The notes under the pieces: model-generated | What the model saw: only the letters and a program-made list of their open reading frames with translations | What the model was told of the DNA's origin: nothing | Databases searched by the model: none | Position numbers and translations under genes: made by a program | Shown here: one piece after another, positions 42,489-50,184 of the stretch | How the letters are laid out: each line of letters starts with the position of its first letter | Position numbering within the stretch: the first letter of the stretch is position 1 | Source of the DNA: an uncultured Erythrobacter sp. | GTDB taxonomy: Bacteria; Pseudomonadota; Alphaproteobacteria; Sphingomonadales; Sphingomonadaceae | Reading direction: 5' to 3' | Assembly: GCA_947498065.1 (NCBI GenBank) | Contig: CANMIS010000003.1 | Span: 248,001-312,000 of the forward strand | DNA: 64,000 bases

Positions 42489-43834
42489 TGTAGAGCTCCA
42501 TTATTGTCGGTGAGTGTTTGGTGCCAGCGGCGTGCAGCGTCGCCGGCGCGAATTCGGGCAAGGGCGCGGGCGTGGAGCGCTTGTGGCTCCAATCCTGCGG
42601 AGTCGAGCATGGTGGCGTTTGCTGCGCCCGCTTCGTACCACGGGTCGAAGAACTGCTCTGCGCGGGCGATGCCCCAGGCGCGCTGGAGATGCAGGCCAAA
42701 CCGGTCCGGCGTCATATCGGGATAGAGCTGGTCTGGGTCGCCCTGCGGAGCATCTGGCCACTGGATTTCGGTCGCGGCCAGCGATTTCGTGGCGGCTTCG
42801 ATTGCGCTGTGCATGTCAGCAAAGTTAGAGGATTGCCCATGGCCAGGCACATCAATGGCGAGTTCGCCTTGCGCAGGCTCCGCCATTTCGCCCGCTGGTC
42901 CATGCAGCATCAGCCTGCCGCCGATTTCGCCTTTCCAATGGATCAGGCCGTCGTCGACTTCCACCCAACCTTCGTTGTCATCTTCGGCGAGGGCGGGGCA
43001 TGTGCCTTCACCCGCATGCTCTAACAAAAACGCGAGGCTTTGCGACAAATGATCGGCGGGCGTGCGGACCTTTGCCGCTTTCCAAGCTGCCGGCATCGCG
43101 CCCAGACGGTCAATATGCGGTTGGAGCGGATCGCCATCACTGGCGGTGATCAGGCACGGCGGCACATCGGCATCAAGGGCTGGTATGTCGCGCGGTGCGC
43201 GTATCACCGCGCCATAGCCTGCGCGGTAGGCATCGCCTGCATCGAGCATTTCTGACACCGCCTGATTGATCCGGGGAATATCGGCATGGGCGACGGACAT
43301 GCGCGCTTCCTCGCGCGTGTCGAACCATGGGAAGACCCAGCTTTGCTCGATAATCCTGTTCCATAGCCAAGTCAGGTGCTCGCCATAATGGCTCGGCTGG
43401 AAGGATGGCAGATACTTCTCAGTAAAGACTGCCATCTCCTCTGCGTTCCAGACGGCATAGCCGCCAATGGCGAGGCAATCGAAGCGCGCGCGGTGGCGCT
43501 TAGTCGCGGCGACGAGGATGATCCCGCCGGAATGGAAACCGTAAGCGGGGCAGCGCTCAACCCCAAGCGCGTCCAGAAATTCGCACAGCGCATCGGCAAA
43601 ATCATCAATGTCCGGATCGCGGCCCTCGGTTTGCGGCAGGGGATCACTCTGCCCAAATCCCGGCGTGTCGGGCACCACACAAGTGAAATGCTCACCCCAT
43701 TCGCGCATCAGATCGATATATTCGGCGCTTGAGCGGGGGCTTTGATGCACCATCAACAGCATCGGACCCGTACCGCTGCGGCGGTAGTGAACCTTACGCG
43801 CAGGCACTCCGTCTTTCGCTGGAACGGTCAGCAT
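42485..43834 (-). CDS. Alpha/beta hydrolase
   Basis: The protein has an N-terminal alpha/beta hydrolase domain with the nucleophile elbow AYGFHSGGI (Ser102), MLLMVHQSPRSSAEY for the oxyanion region and PDTPGFGQSDPLP. A second, shorter hydrolase-like region follows (RLMLHGPAGEMAEPAQGELA, then DVPGHGQSSN), as in enzymes with a duplicated or inserted lid domain. It probably hydrolyses an ester or amide in the catabolic route. The start is uncertain: ATG 43834 is conservative, while TTG at 43858 (AAAGG upstream) or 43873 would add up to 13 residues (462 in all) and put the start right beside the operator. Confidence 0.88.
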   Translation of the reverse strand: MLTVPAKDGVPARKVHYRRSGTGPMLLMVHQSPRSSAEYIDLMREWGEHFTCVVPDTPGFGQSDPLPQTEGRDPDIDDFADALCEFLDALGVERCPAYGFHSGGIILVAATKRHRARFDCLAIGGYAVWNAEEMAVFTEKYLPSFQPSHYGEHLTWLWNRIIEQSWVFPWFDTREEARMSVAHADIPRINQAVSEMLDAGDAYRAGYGAVIRAPRDIPALDADVPPCLITASDGDPLQPHIDRLGAMPAAWKAAKVRTPADHLSQSLAFLLEHAGEGTCPALAEDDNEGWVEVDDGLIHWKGEIGGRLMLHGPAGEMAEPAQGELAIDVPGHGQSSNFADMHSAIEAATKSLAATEIQWPDAPQGDPDQLYPDMTPDRFGLHLQRAWGIARAEQFFDPWYEAGAANATMLDSAGLEPQALHARALARIRAGDAARRWHQTLTDNNGALQ

Positions 43835-43875
43835 ATGCCGTGTGATCGGAGCGCTCAAAAGGGGCCTTTGCAAAG

Positions 43876-43887
43876 TTGTCCGGACAA
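43876..43887. promoter_or_regulatory. Operator copy A, TTGTCCGGACAA
   Basis: This 12-bp perfect palindrome lies between the divergent alpha/beta hydrolase (start 43834) and amidase (start 43955) genes, so one site could control both arms. The same core occurs at 56458, 58913 and 58952, each time in a regulatory space of this catabolic region. The form TTGT-N4-ACAA is common among GntR/FadR-type operators, but other families use similar ones and no regulator gene is in the window. Confidence 0.8.
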
Positions 43888-43954
43888 ATTCTACTCGACA
43901 AGCCTCTACGCCTGTTTATTAGCTGCTGTCAAAGAGGAATCGAAAGGGAGCCTG

Positions 43955-44638
43955 ATGAGCGAATTGATCGGTACGAAAATGATCGAGGATGGCCAGACTG
44001 CACGCGCGATCTTCGAAGGCGTGATGGCCAACCCGGCCCGCAAAAAGTTCGGCTTTGGCCATAAACTGGCGATTGTGAATGTGGATGTGCAGCAGGCATA
44101 CACCCGCACCGATATGTTCAAAACCGCCTATGAGACCGATCCCAAGCAGATTGATTACATCAACCAGATCAGCCGCCTGGCCCGCACCAAAGGCATGCCT
44201 GTTATCTGGAGCCGGGTGGCCTATAAGGGCGATGCGGCGGATGCCGGCGTCTGGGGAACGCGCACCGATACCGAGGACAGCCTGCAGAACATCAAATATG
44301 ACAGCGAGCGCCATGCCTATGACCCGCGCTGCGATGTTCACGAAGACGACCTGCAATACACCAAGCGCATGCCATCGAGCTTTTTTGAAAGCCCGCTCGC
44401 AAGCTATCTGACCTTTCACAAGGTCGATACGGTGGTGGTGACCGGCGGATCAACCAGTGGCTGTGTCCGGGCAACGGCGGTGGATTCGCTGTCTTACGGA
44501 TACCGCACGATCGTCCCGATAGAGACCTGCGCGGACAAGCATGAAAGCTATCATTTTGCGAACCTCACCGACCTTCAGCTGAAATATGCCGATGTTGAGC
44601 CAGTGCAGGCGGTGATCGACTGGCTGGAGGCGCGTTGA
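43955..44638 (+). CDS. Isochorismatase-fold amidohydrolase (N-carbamoylsarcosine amidase / maleamate amidase-like)
   Basis: The 227-residue protein has the Asp-Lys-Cys triad of the family: Asp44 in AIVNVDVQQAYT, Lys137 in YTKRMPSSFF and Cys170 in TGGSTSGCVRAT. The last motif is typical of N-carbamoylsarcosine amidase and of the maleamate amidase NicF. It should release ammonia (and CO2 from a carbamoyl group) from a small amide. ATG 43955 has AGGGAG upstream. It is the first gene of a five-gene run and its stop overlaps the next start as TGATG. Confidence 0.9.
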   Translation: MSELIGTKMIEDGQTARAIFEGVMANPARKKFGFGHKLAIVNVDVQQAYTRTDMFKTAYETDPKQIDYINQISRLARTKGMPVIWSRVAYKGDAADAGVWGTRTDTEDSLQNIKYDSERHAYDPRCDVHEDDLQYTKRMPSSFFESPLASYLTFHKVDTVVVTGGSTSGCVRATAVDSLSYGYRTIVPIETCADKHESYHFANLTDLQLKYADVEPVQAVIDWLEAR

Positions 44639-45522
44639 TGCAAGAGGGCGCTACTGATCCGGGGCTGTACGATTACCATCCCTATAACGCGCGGCCAAAG
44701 ATCGCTTGGCCAGAGGGAAAAACCTGCGCGGTCTGGGTCGCGCCCAACCTCGAATATTACGAGATCGATCCGCCAGCGAACCCGCACCGCAAAAGCTGGC
44801 CCAAGGCGCATCCCGATGTCGTCGGCTATTCTTACCGCGATCATTCCAACCGGGTCAGCCATTGGCGCATGGCCGATGTGATGAGCCGGCACGGCTTTCC
44901 TGGATCGGTCAGCCTGTCGGTCGCGTTGTGCGATCACCATCCAGAAGTTGTCGCCGATGGGGTGGAGCGCGGCTGGGAGTTTTTCAGCCACGGGATTTAC
45001 AACACCCGCTATTCCTACGGCATGTCAGAGGCTCAGGAACGCGCGATCATCGAGGACTCGATTGAGACGGTTCAGCGCGCGACCGGACAGCGCATTCGCG
45101 GCTGGCTCGCGCCCGCATTAACGCACACGCCGCGCACGCTTGATCTGCTGGCGGAATATGATTTCCGCTACACCTGCGATCTCTATCACGATGATCAGGT
45201 GCAAGAGGTGAAAGTAGCCAAGGGCGCGCTTGCCTCCATTCCCTATAGCCTTGAAGTCAACGACCATTACGGCTTCAACGTCTACGGCATGTCGGGCCGC
45301 GAATATGCCGATTGCCTGATCCAGCAGTATGAGCGGCTCGCCGAAGAAGGCGAGCGCACCGGATCTGGCACAGTGATGTGCGTTCCTCTGCACGCTTATC
45401 TAATTGGGCAGCCGCACCGGATTGGCCCATTTGAAGAGGCCTTGGCCCATATCGCCGCGGACAGCCGCTGCTGGAAAGCGCGCGCTGGTGAAATTGTTGA
45501 CCATTGGAGGGCCGCGCAATGA
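44638..45522 (+). CDS. Polysaccharide-deacetylase-fold hydrolase, PuuE/cyclic imidase-like (1)
   Basis: A 294-residue NodB-fold protein. The usual TFDDG metal motif is replaced by VAPNLEYYEIDPPA, a substitution seen in allantoinase PuuE and cyclic-imide hydrolase relatives. FFSHGIYNTRYSYGMSEAQE takes the place of the second His motif, and RIRGWLAPALTHTPRTLDLL is the following block. These relatives hydrolyse cyclic amides such as allantoin, hydantoins or imides. Overlaps on both sides (TGATG with the amidase, ATGA with the next gene) support joint action. Confidence 0.85.
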   Translation: MQEGATDPGLYDYHPYNARPKIAWPEGKTCAVWVAPNLEYYEIDPPANPHRKSWPKAHPDVVGYSYRDHSNRVSHWRMADVMSRHGFPGSVSLSVALCDHHPEVVADGVERGWEFFSHGIYNTRYSYGMSEAQERAIIEDSIETVQRATGQRIRGWLAPALTHTPRTLDLLAEYDFRYTCDLYHDDQVQEVKVAKGALASIPYSLEVNDHYGFNVYGMSGREYADCLIQQYERLAEEGERTGSGTVMCVPLHAYLIGQPHRIGPFEEALAHIAADSRCWKARAGEIVDHWRAAQ

Positions 45523-46448
45523 GCTTGCCCGACGATTACACCACTTATCCCCGCCGCGCCGAGGGCTATGACCACGATTACTACGACTGGTCGAGCATGC
45601 ATGGCCGCGCGCCGGTCGCTTGGCCGGATGGCAAATCGGTCGCGGTTTGGCTGTGCGTCAGCCTCGAATGGTTTCCGATAATGCCGGAGGACAAACCCTT
45701 CCGCGCGCCCGGCCACATGGTCACGCCTTATCCCGACTATCGCCACTACACTGTGCGCGATTACGGCAACCGAGTTGGCGTGTTCCGCATGCTGGAGGCG
45801 TTCAAGGCTGCCGGGGTCAAGGCGAGCTTTGCGGTCAATGCTGCGGTAGCGGAACGCTATGCTGAGTTGATCGAAGCGGTGCTGGCCGATGGTCATGAGA
45901 TCATCGCGCATTCCACCGACATGAATGGCACGATCACCAGCGATCTGGCCGAAGCCGATGAGCGCGCGCTGATCGCAGACAGCCTTGCGCGGTTGGAGGC
46001 AGCAAGCGGCATTAAGCCAAAAGGCTGGCTCTCGATTGCCCGTTCGCAAAGCTGGCGCACCGCCGATATCCTTACCGAGCACGGTCTCAAATACACCTGC
46101 GACTGGGTGAATGATGAGCTGCCGTATCGCTTCAAAAATGGACTGGTGAACCTGCCGCTCAATACAGAGCTGTCCGACCGCATGATTATCGCCACTCAGC
46201 AGCACTCGGCAGAGGGCTGGGCGCAGATGATGCGCGATGCGTTCGATTGGCTCGCCGCAGAAGCGCGCGGCACAGCTTACACCAAAGGTGGCGGGCGGAT
46301 GCTGCCGGTCCACATCACGCCCTACATTATCGGGCAGCCATTCCGGATCAGAGCCTTGGAACAATTGCTCACAGACCTGAGCGGCCGCGCAGACGCGTGG
46401 ATTGCGCCGGGCGCCGAGATCGTCTCCGCATGGGAAGAACAGCAATGA
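45519..46448 (+). CDS. Polysaccharide-deacetylase-fold hydrolase, PuuE/cyclic imidase-like (2)
   Basis: This 309-residue protein is a diverged paralogue of its neighbour: VAVWLCVSLEWFPIMPEDKP replaces the TFDDG block, EIIAHSTDMNGTITSDLAEA the second, and KPKGWLSIARSQSWRTADIL is equivalent to the GWLAPALTHTPRT segment. The Trp/Gly/His content is similar but identity is modest, so the two may form a heteromer or act on different rings. ATG 45519 is preceded by GGAGG. Its stop overlaps the aldehyde dehydrogenase start (ATGA). Confidence 0.83.
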   Translation: MSLPDDYTTYPRRAEGYDHDYYDWSSMHGRAPVAWPDGKSVAVWLCVSLEWFPIMPEDKPFRAPGHMVTPYPDYRHYTVRDYGNRVGVFRMLEAFKAAGVKASFAVNAAVAERYAELIEAVLADGHEIIAHSTDMNGTITSDLAEADERALIADSLARLEAASGIKPKGWLSIARSQSWRTADILTEHGLKYTCDWVNDELPYRFKNGLVNLPLNTELSDRMIIATQQHSAEGWAQMMRDAFDWLAAEARGTAYTKGGGRMLPVHITPYIIGQPFRIRALEQLLTDLSGRADAWIAPGAEIVSAWEEQQ

Positions 46449-47872
46449 CAATGATGAGCGCGCGCAACCCCCGCACGGGTGAAGCCGATTACGAATTCGC
46501 GGTCAGCTCACGGGATGATATCGCTGCGGATGCTGCGCGCCTGAGAGCAGAGCAACCCGCGTGGGAAGCGCTGGGCCCTGAAGGCCGCGCGAAGGTCTTG
46601 CTGCGCTTTGCCGATGCGGTTGATGCTGCTGCGCCGCAGCTTGCCGAGGCGCTTGCGATCGACACCGGACGCCACGCCGTGGCCTGGATCGAAGTGGACG
46701 GTCTGTCGCGGTCCTTGCGCCGCTGGGCAGAGCGCGGGCCTGCCTTGATCGCCGGGTTGGACCGGGAGGCAAAACCCTCCGCTTCGCCGGGTTTTGAAAT
46801 TCGCGCAGACTACACCGCTTATCAGCTGTTCGGGGCGATTGCGCCGTGGAATTTCCCGGTGATCCTGACGCATATCGATGCTGTGCCAGCGATGATGGCG
46901 GGCTGCGCTGCGCTGGTGAAACCATCCGAGGTTACGCCTCGCTTTGCAAAGCCGATGTTGGACGTACTAGCGCAGGTTCCAGAACTACCGCTCGCCTATG
47001 TGATGGGCGGCGCGGATGTTGGCCAGGCCTTGATCGAGGAAGCTGACTACATCTGTTTCACCGGCTCCACCGAGACGGGCAAGAAGGTTGCTGAGGCCGC
47101 CGCGCGTCAATTGATCCCCGCCAATCTGGAACTGGGCGGCAAGGATCCGATGATCATCACCGCCAATGCCGATCCGCTATGGGCCGCGCGCATCGCCCTG
47201 CGCAGCTCGATTGTGGCGACGGGGCAGGCGTGCCAATCGATTGAGCGCATTTTTGTAGCGCGCGAAATTACTGAGCCGTTTTTGGCCGCGCTTGCGGAGG
47301 CTGCGAAAGCGGTCGAGATCACCTTTCCTGATCCGAAGCAGGGGCATATCGGCCCCTTCATTTTTCCCGATCAGGCGGGGAAAGTTCAGGCGCAAATTGA
47401 TGACGCTGTGGCCAGCGGCGCACGCGTGCTTGCTGGCGGTCAGGTCGAAGAGCTGGGCGGCGGGAATTACTTGCGCCCGACGGTGCTCGCCGATGTAACG
47501 CCAGATATGGCGGTGATGCGTGAAGAGACCTTTGGCCCCGTGCTGCCAGTGACGATCTTTGATGATGTGGAGGCCGCGATCGCGCTGGCCAATGATACTA
47601 CTTATGGCCTCTCCGCAGCAGTGCTCGCGGGCTCTTTGGAGGAAGCGAGCGAGATCGGCGCGCGGCTCGACGCCGGGGCGATTTCATTGCAGGACGGCGC
47701 ACTCACCAGCATGGTGTCCGATGCGACAAACCATTCGCGCAAAGCCTCTGGATTGGGGCCAAGCCGGATGGGTGACGAAGGCCTGCTGAGGTTTCTGCGC
47801 CGCCGGGCGATGATTATCCAAACTGGTGATGCGCTGCCGATTGATGCCTACCGCGAGGGCCAATCCGGGTGA
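46445..47872 (+). CDS. NAD(P)-dependent aldehyde dehydrogenase
   Basis: The 475-residue enzyme has the conserved Asn136 in IAPWNFPVILTHIDAVPAMM, Gly motif FTGSTETGKKVAEAAARQ, catalytic Glu229 in ANLELGGKDPMII and catalytic Cys263 in ATGQACQSIERIFV. It converts an aldehyde to an acid and probably takes an intermediate made by the amine or FAD-dependent oxidases of the region. ATG 46445 overlaps the preceding stop. An open frame extends about 66 codons upstream, but those residues do not resemble the family. Confidence 0.93.
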   Translation: MTMMSARNPRTGEADYEFAVSSRDDIAADAARLRAEQPAWEALGPEGRAKVLLRFADAVDAAAPQLAEALAIDTGRHAVAWIEVDGLSRSLRRWAERGPALIAGLDREAKPSASPGFEIRADYTAYQLFGAIAPWNFPVILTHIDAVPAMMAGCAALVKPSEVTPRFAKPMLDVLAQVPELPLAYVMGGADVGQALIEEADYICFTGSTETGKKVAEAAARQLIPANLELGGKDPMIITANADPLWAARIALRSSIVATGQACQSIERIFVAREITEPFLAALAEAAKAVEITFPDPKQGHIGPFIFPDQAGKVQAQIDDAVASGARVLAGGQVEELGGGNYLRPTVLADVTPDMAVMREETFGPVLPVTIFDDVEAAIALANDTTYGLSAAVLAGSLEEASEIGARLDAGAISLQDGALTSMVSDATNHSRKASGLGPSRMGDEGLLRFLRRRAMIIQTGDALPIDAYREGQSG

Positions 47873-48324
47873 GCAATCGCGCGCAGTTGGAGGCGGCTAT
47901 GCCCGCCATGCTGCTGCACGAGGGGCATTGGGATGGCTGGTACCGGGACTTTGATTTGGGCGGCCAATTGCTTGATGAGCGGCGCGTCAAAACGCATTGC
48001 GAATTTCCCGATGCGGGCGAGTGGCATTACATCCAGCACAATCGGATCAGCTGGGTGGATGGGCGCGAGGCTACGTTTGAGTTTGGCGGGCGGCTTGATG
48101 GTGACCGGCTGATTTGGGACACTGATCGTTTCTCTGGATATGGCTGGCAAACCCACGAGCATACGATCATGCTGCGGCTCGACCGATTGGATGTGCCGGG
48201 CGCATGCTATGTTGAGATGATCGGTCTGTTTCCCGGAGCTCAGACCCGCGCGCGGACCTGGCAATGGTTTAAAGACAACGAGCCGTGGAAACGGACTCTG
48301 TGCGATGAAAAGCGGGTGAGTTGA
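47869..48324 (+). CDS. HEGxWDG-motif protein, paralogue of 41979-42488
   Basis: This 151-residue protein opens AMLLHEGHWDGWYRDFDLGG and, like its paralogue, carries a Trp-rich second half (RTWQWFKDNEPWKRT). It begins with GTG (GTGA overlap with the aldehyde dehydrogenase stop), the last gene of the plus-strand run. The two paralogues end the two divergent arms controlled by operator A. This arrangement suggests a shared role, perhaps as small ligand-binding or isomerase-like proteins, but the role is unknown. Confidence 0.68.
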   Translation: MSNRAQLEAAMPAMLLHEGHWDGWYRDFDLGGQLLDERRVKTHCEFPDAGEWHYIQHNRISWVDGREATFEFGGRLDGDRLIWDTDRFSGYGWQTHEHTIMLRLDRLDVPGACYVEMIGLFPGAQTRARTWQWFKDNEPWKRTLCDEKRVS

Positions 48325-48355
48325 GAGAGCGTCGCAGAGTTTGGACGCTAACTCG

Positions 48356-49078
48356 TCAGCGCTCCAGCTCCACCAGCTCATATCGGTTCATCATATAGCC
48401 GTCGATGGAACCATAGACGAGAACCGAGTCCTCATCGGCTGTCACCCACATGTCAAAATCCGGATGGCGCGTGCCGCCCATGCCCTCATCGCTGTCGTCA
48501 ACATAGCGATAGCGGCGACATTGGAACGTGCCGGCCTCAACGGTCTTTTCCTCTTCGCCAACATACTCCATCGTCATCTCAAGGCTGGCGATTTGCGGCG
48601 CAGTTGCACCGCGGTGGTCGGGGGAGGGGAGGAAGAATTTGAGGCGGCGGCGATGCGGCCCCTTGCTCAAATCCATCAGCCGCGTGGTGAACCCATCGCT
48701 GACCACGGGATGCGTGCCGAACGCATCAAATTCGCCTGCGTCTCGCGTTTCCGAATTGCGCCCGATTGATGGGCCATAGCTCTCGCAGGTGATCTGGTTT
48801 GCTGCTGCATCATAAGCCATCCAGCCAGAGCCGAGAAACTCATCGCCGAGTGTTAGATGCACCAGCAGGTTCTGCGGTTTGCGATCTGGCCCGATATGGC
48901 AGGTTATGTTGCGCAGCACAGTGGGGTCGGGTTCTTCGATCTCGCAATGCGCAGTCATGATGACAGAGCCATCGGCATGGTGCGAAAAGTTGAACCATTC
49001 GCGCCCACGCTCTTGCCCCTCGCGGCCAGGCTTGGCTGATAAATAGCGGATTTTGCCGCGCACATTGCGGTGCTGCAT
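48356..49078 (-). CDS. Conserved hypothetical protein of the catabolic cluster
   Basis: A 240-residue protein rich in beta-strand pattern (MTAHCEIEEPDPTVLRNITC, EFLGSGWMAYDAAANQITCE, and FQCRRYRYVDDSDEGMGGTR). It lacks a signal peptide and resembles no family that I recognise with confidence; the ECxxF/CRRYRY segment suggests a DUF3108- or lipocalin-like beta-barrel. It is the last gene of the minus operon that begins at the TonB receptor, 14 bases after the nitrilase-like gene. The 31 bases to the convergent gene hold nothing. Confidence 0.7.
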   Translation of the reverse strand: MQHRNVRGKIRYLSAKPGREGQERGREWFNFSHHADGSVIMTAHCEIEEPDPTVLRNITCHIGPDRKPQNLLVHLTLGDEFLGSGWMAYDAAANQITCESYGPSIGRNSETRDAGEFDAFGTHPVVSDGFTTRLMDLSKGPHRRRLKFFLPSPDHRGATAPQIASLEMTMEYVGEEEKTVEAGTFQCRRYRYVDDSDEGMGGTRHPDFDMWVTADEDSVLVYGSIDGYMMNRYELVELER

Positions 49079-49092
49079 AACCCGCTCCTGTG

Positions 49093-50163
49093 CTAAATCA
49101 GACCGGCGGAATCAAGCCGCGCGATCACGTCTTCTTGGGCCCGCTTGAAGTAGTCGCGATCCGGCACGCTGGGACTGCCTGCCTCCATCATTTCATTGCC
49201 GCGATGAAACGCTTCTGCGCTGGCTGCATAGGCGTCTGCGAACAGTCCCGGGCGCTGGCGCGCGAGCGAGTTGATCATTGCCGGGGTCCGGCGGGCGGCG
49301 CGCAGTGAGCCAAGGTCAATTGTGCCCGATGCGGTGAAGGTTTCCCCATCGCCCGATTGCGCCATCAGCTTGCCGCGATAATCGACCATGCGGCTGTTCC
49401 CATCGGCACTCGCAGGCGGCAGACCGGTGCCGGAAATGCCCGCCGTGTTGGCGGAGACGACATAGGCCATGTTTTCAAAAGCGCGCGCTTGCTTGGCGAT
49501 GTCCTTGGGAGTTGCGAGCGGCGATCCGATCTCTGAGGAAGAATGCGCAAACACCTCCGCACCGCGCATCGCCAGGACACGCGCGATTTCTGGATAGAGA
49601 ATTTCCTCGCTGGCAATGGCCGCGATCCGGCCGATTTCTGTGTCGGCGACCGGGAACACCGCATCAATGCCGTAGCGATCGAGATAGGCGTCCCACACAT
49701 CATGCGGGCTGGGCGCAAACATCGACAATAGGCGGCGATAGCGCAGGACCGTGTCGCCATTGGGCGCAATCAGAAAACAGGTCTGGAAATAGAAATCGGG
49801 GAACGCCGCATCGCGCTCGTAAGCATTGCCAGCGATGAACATCCCGAGCCGCTGAGCGACCCCGCCCAGCGCTTCATATTCAGGTCCATCTGCATCCCAG
49901 CATGCCTTGGCGGCAAAGTCGGCTATCGAAATTCGGCCCGGATAAGAGGTGAAGAGATATTCGGGCAGCACCGCCAGTTTCACCGGAGCCCCGCCATATT
50001 GCGCGATGAAGATCGATGACGCGCGGATCTGCGTTTCGATCTCGCCGATATGCTGCAGCATGGCCGCACGTGCAGCATCATTGTCCAAGGTTTCGAGCGA
50101 GCGCGCCGTCAATTGCATTGCAACTGCGGCGTATGGGGCAGGCGTGTTGGCAGGTGTGGTCAT
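49093..50163 (-). CDS. Nitrilase-superfamily protein with altered catalytic triad
   Basis: The 356-residue protein is a nitrilase-fold homologue: VKLAVLPEYLFTSYPG keeps the catalytic Glu68. In the Lys block, LRYRRLLSMFAPSPHD has Arg144 where Lys is usual. In the Cys block, GRIAAIASEEILYPEIARVL has Ser185 where Cys is usual. The codons (CGC and AGC) are clear on the minus strand, so this is not a reading error. The protein might be a binding or regulatory subunit, or catalyse differently. Start ATG 50163 was chosen over one five codons upstream. It sits in the minus operon after the FAD-dependent oxidase, with a 21-base gap. Confidence 0.85.
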   Translation of the reverse strand: MTTPANTPAPYAAVAMQLTARSLETLDNDAARAAMLQHIGEIETQIRASSIFIAQYGGAPVKLAVLPEYLFTSYPGRISIADFAAKACWDADGPEYEALGGVAQRLGMFIAGNAYERDAAFPDFYFQTCFLIAPNGDTVLRYRRLLSMFAPSPHDVWDAYLDRYGIDAVFPVADTEIGRIAAIASEEILYPEIARVLAMRGAEVFAHSSSEIGSPLATPKDIAKQARAFENMAYVVSANTAGISGTGLPPASADGNSRMVDYRGKLMAQSGDGETFTASGTIDLGSLRAARRTPAMINSLARQRPGLFADAYAASAEAFHRGNEMMEAGSPSVPDRDYFKRAQEDVIARLDSAGLI

Positions 50164-50184
50164 TGAAGCGCTATGCAATCCGTA

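Noticed and set aside
46247-46444. N-terminal extension of the aldehyde dehydrogenase
   Set aside because: The residues overlap the NodB-like gene in another frame and do not resemble the family; the ATG at 46445 overlaps the preceding stop as in the rest of the operon.
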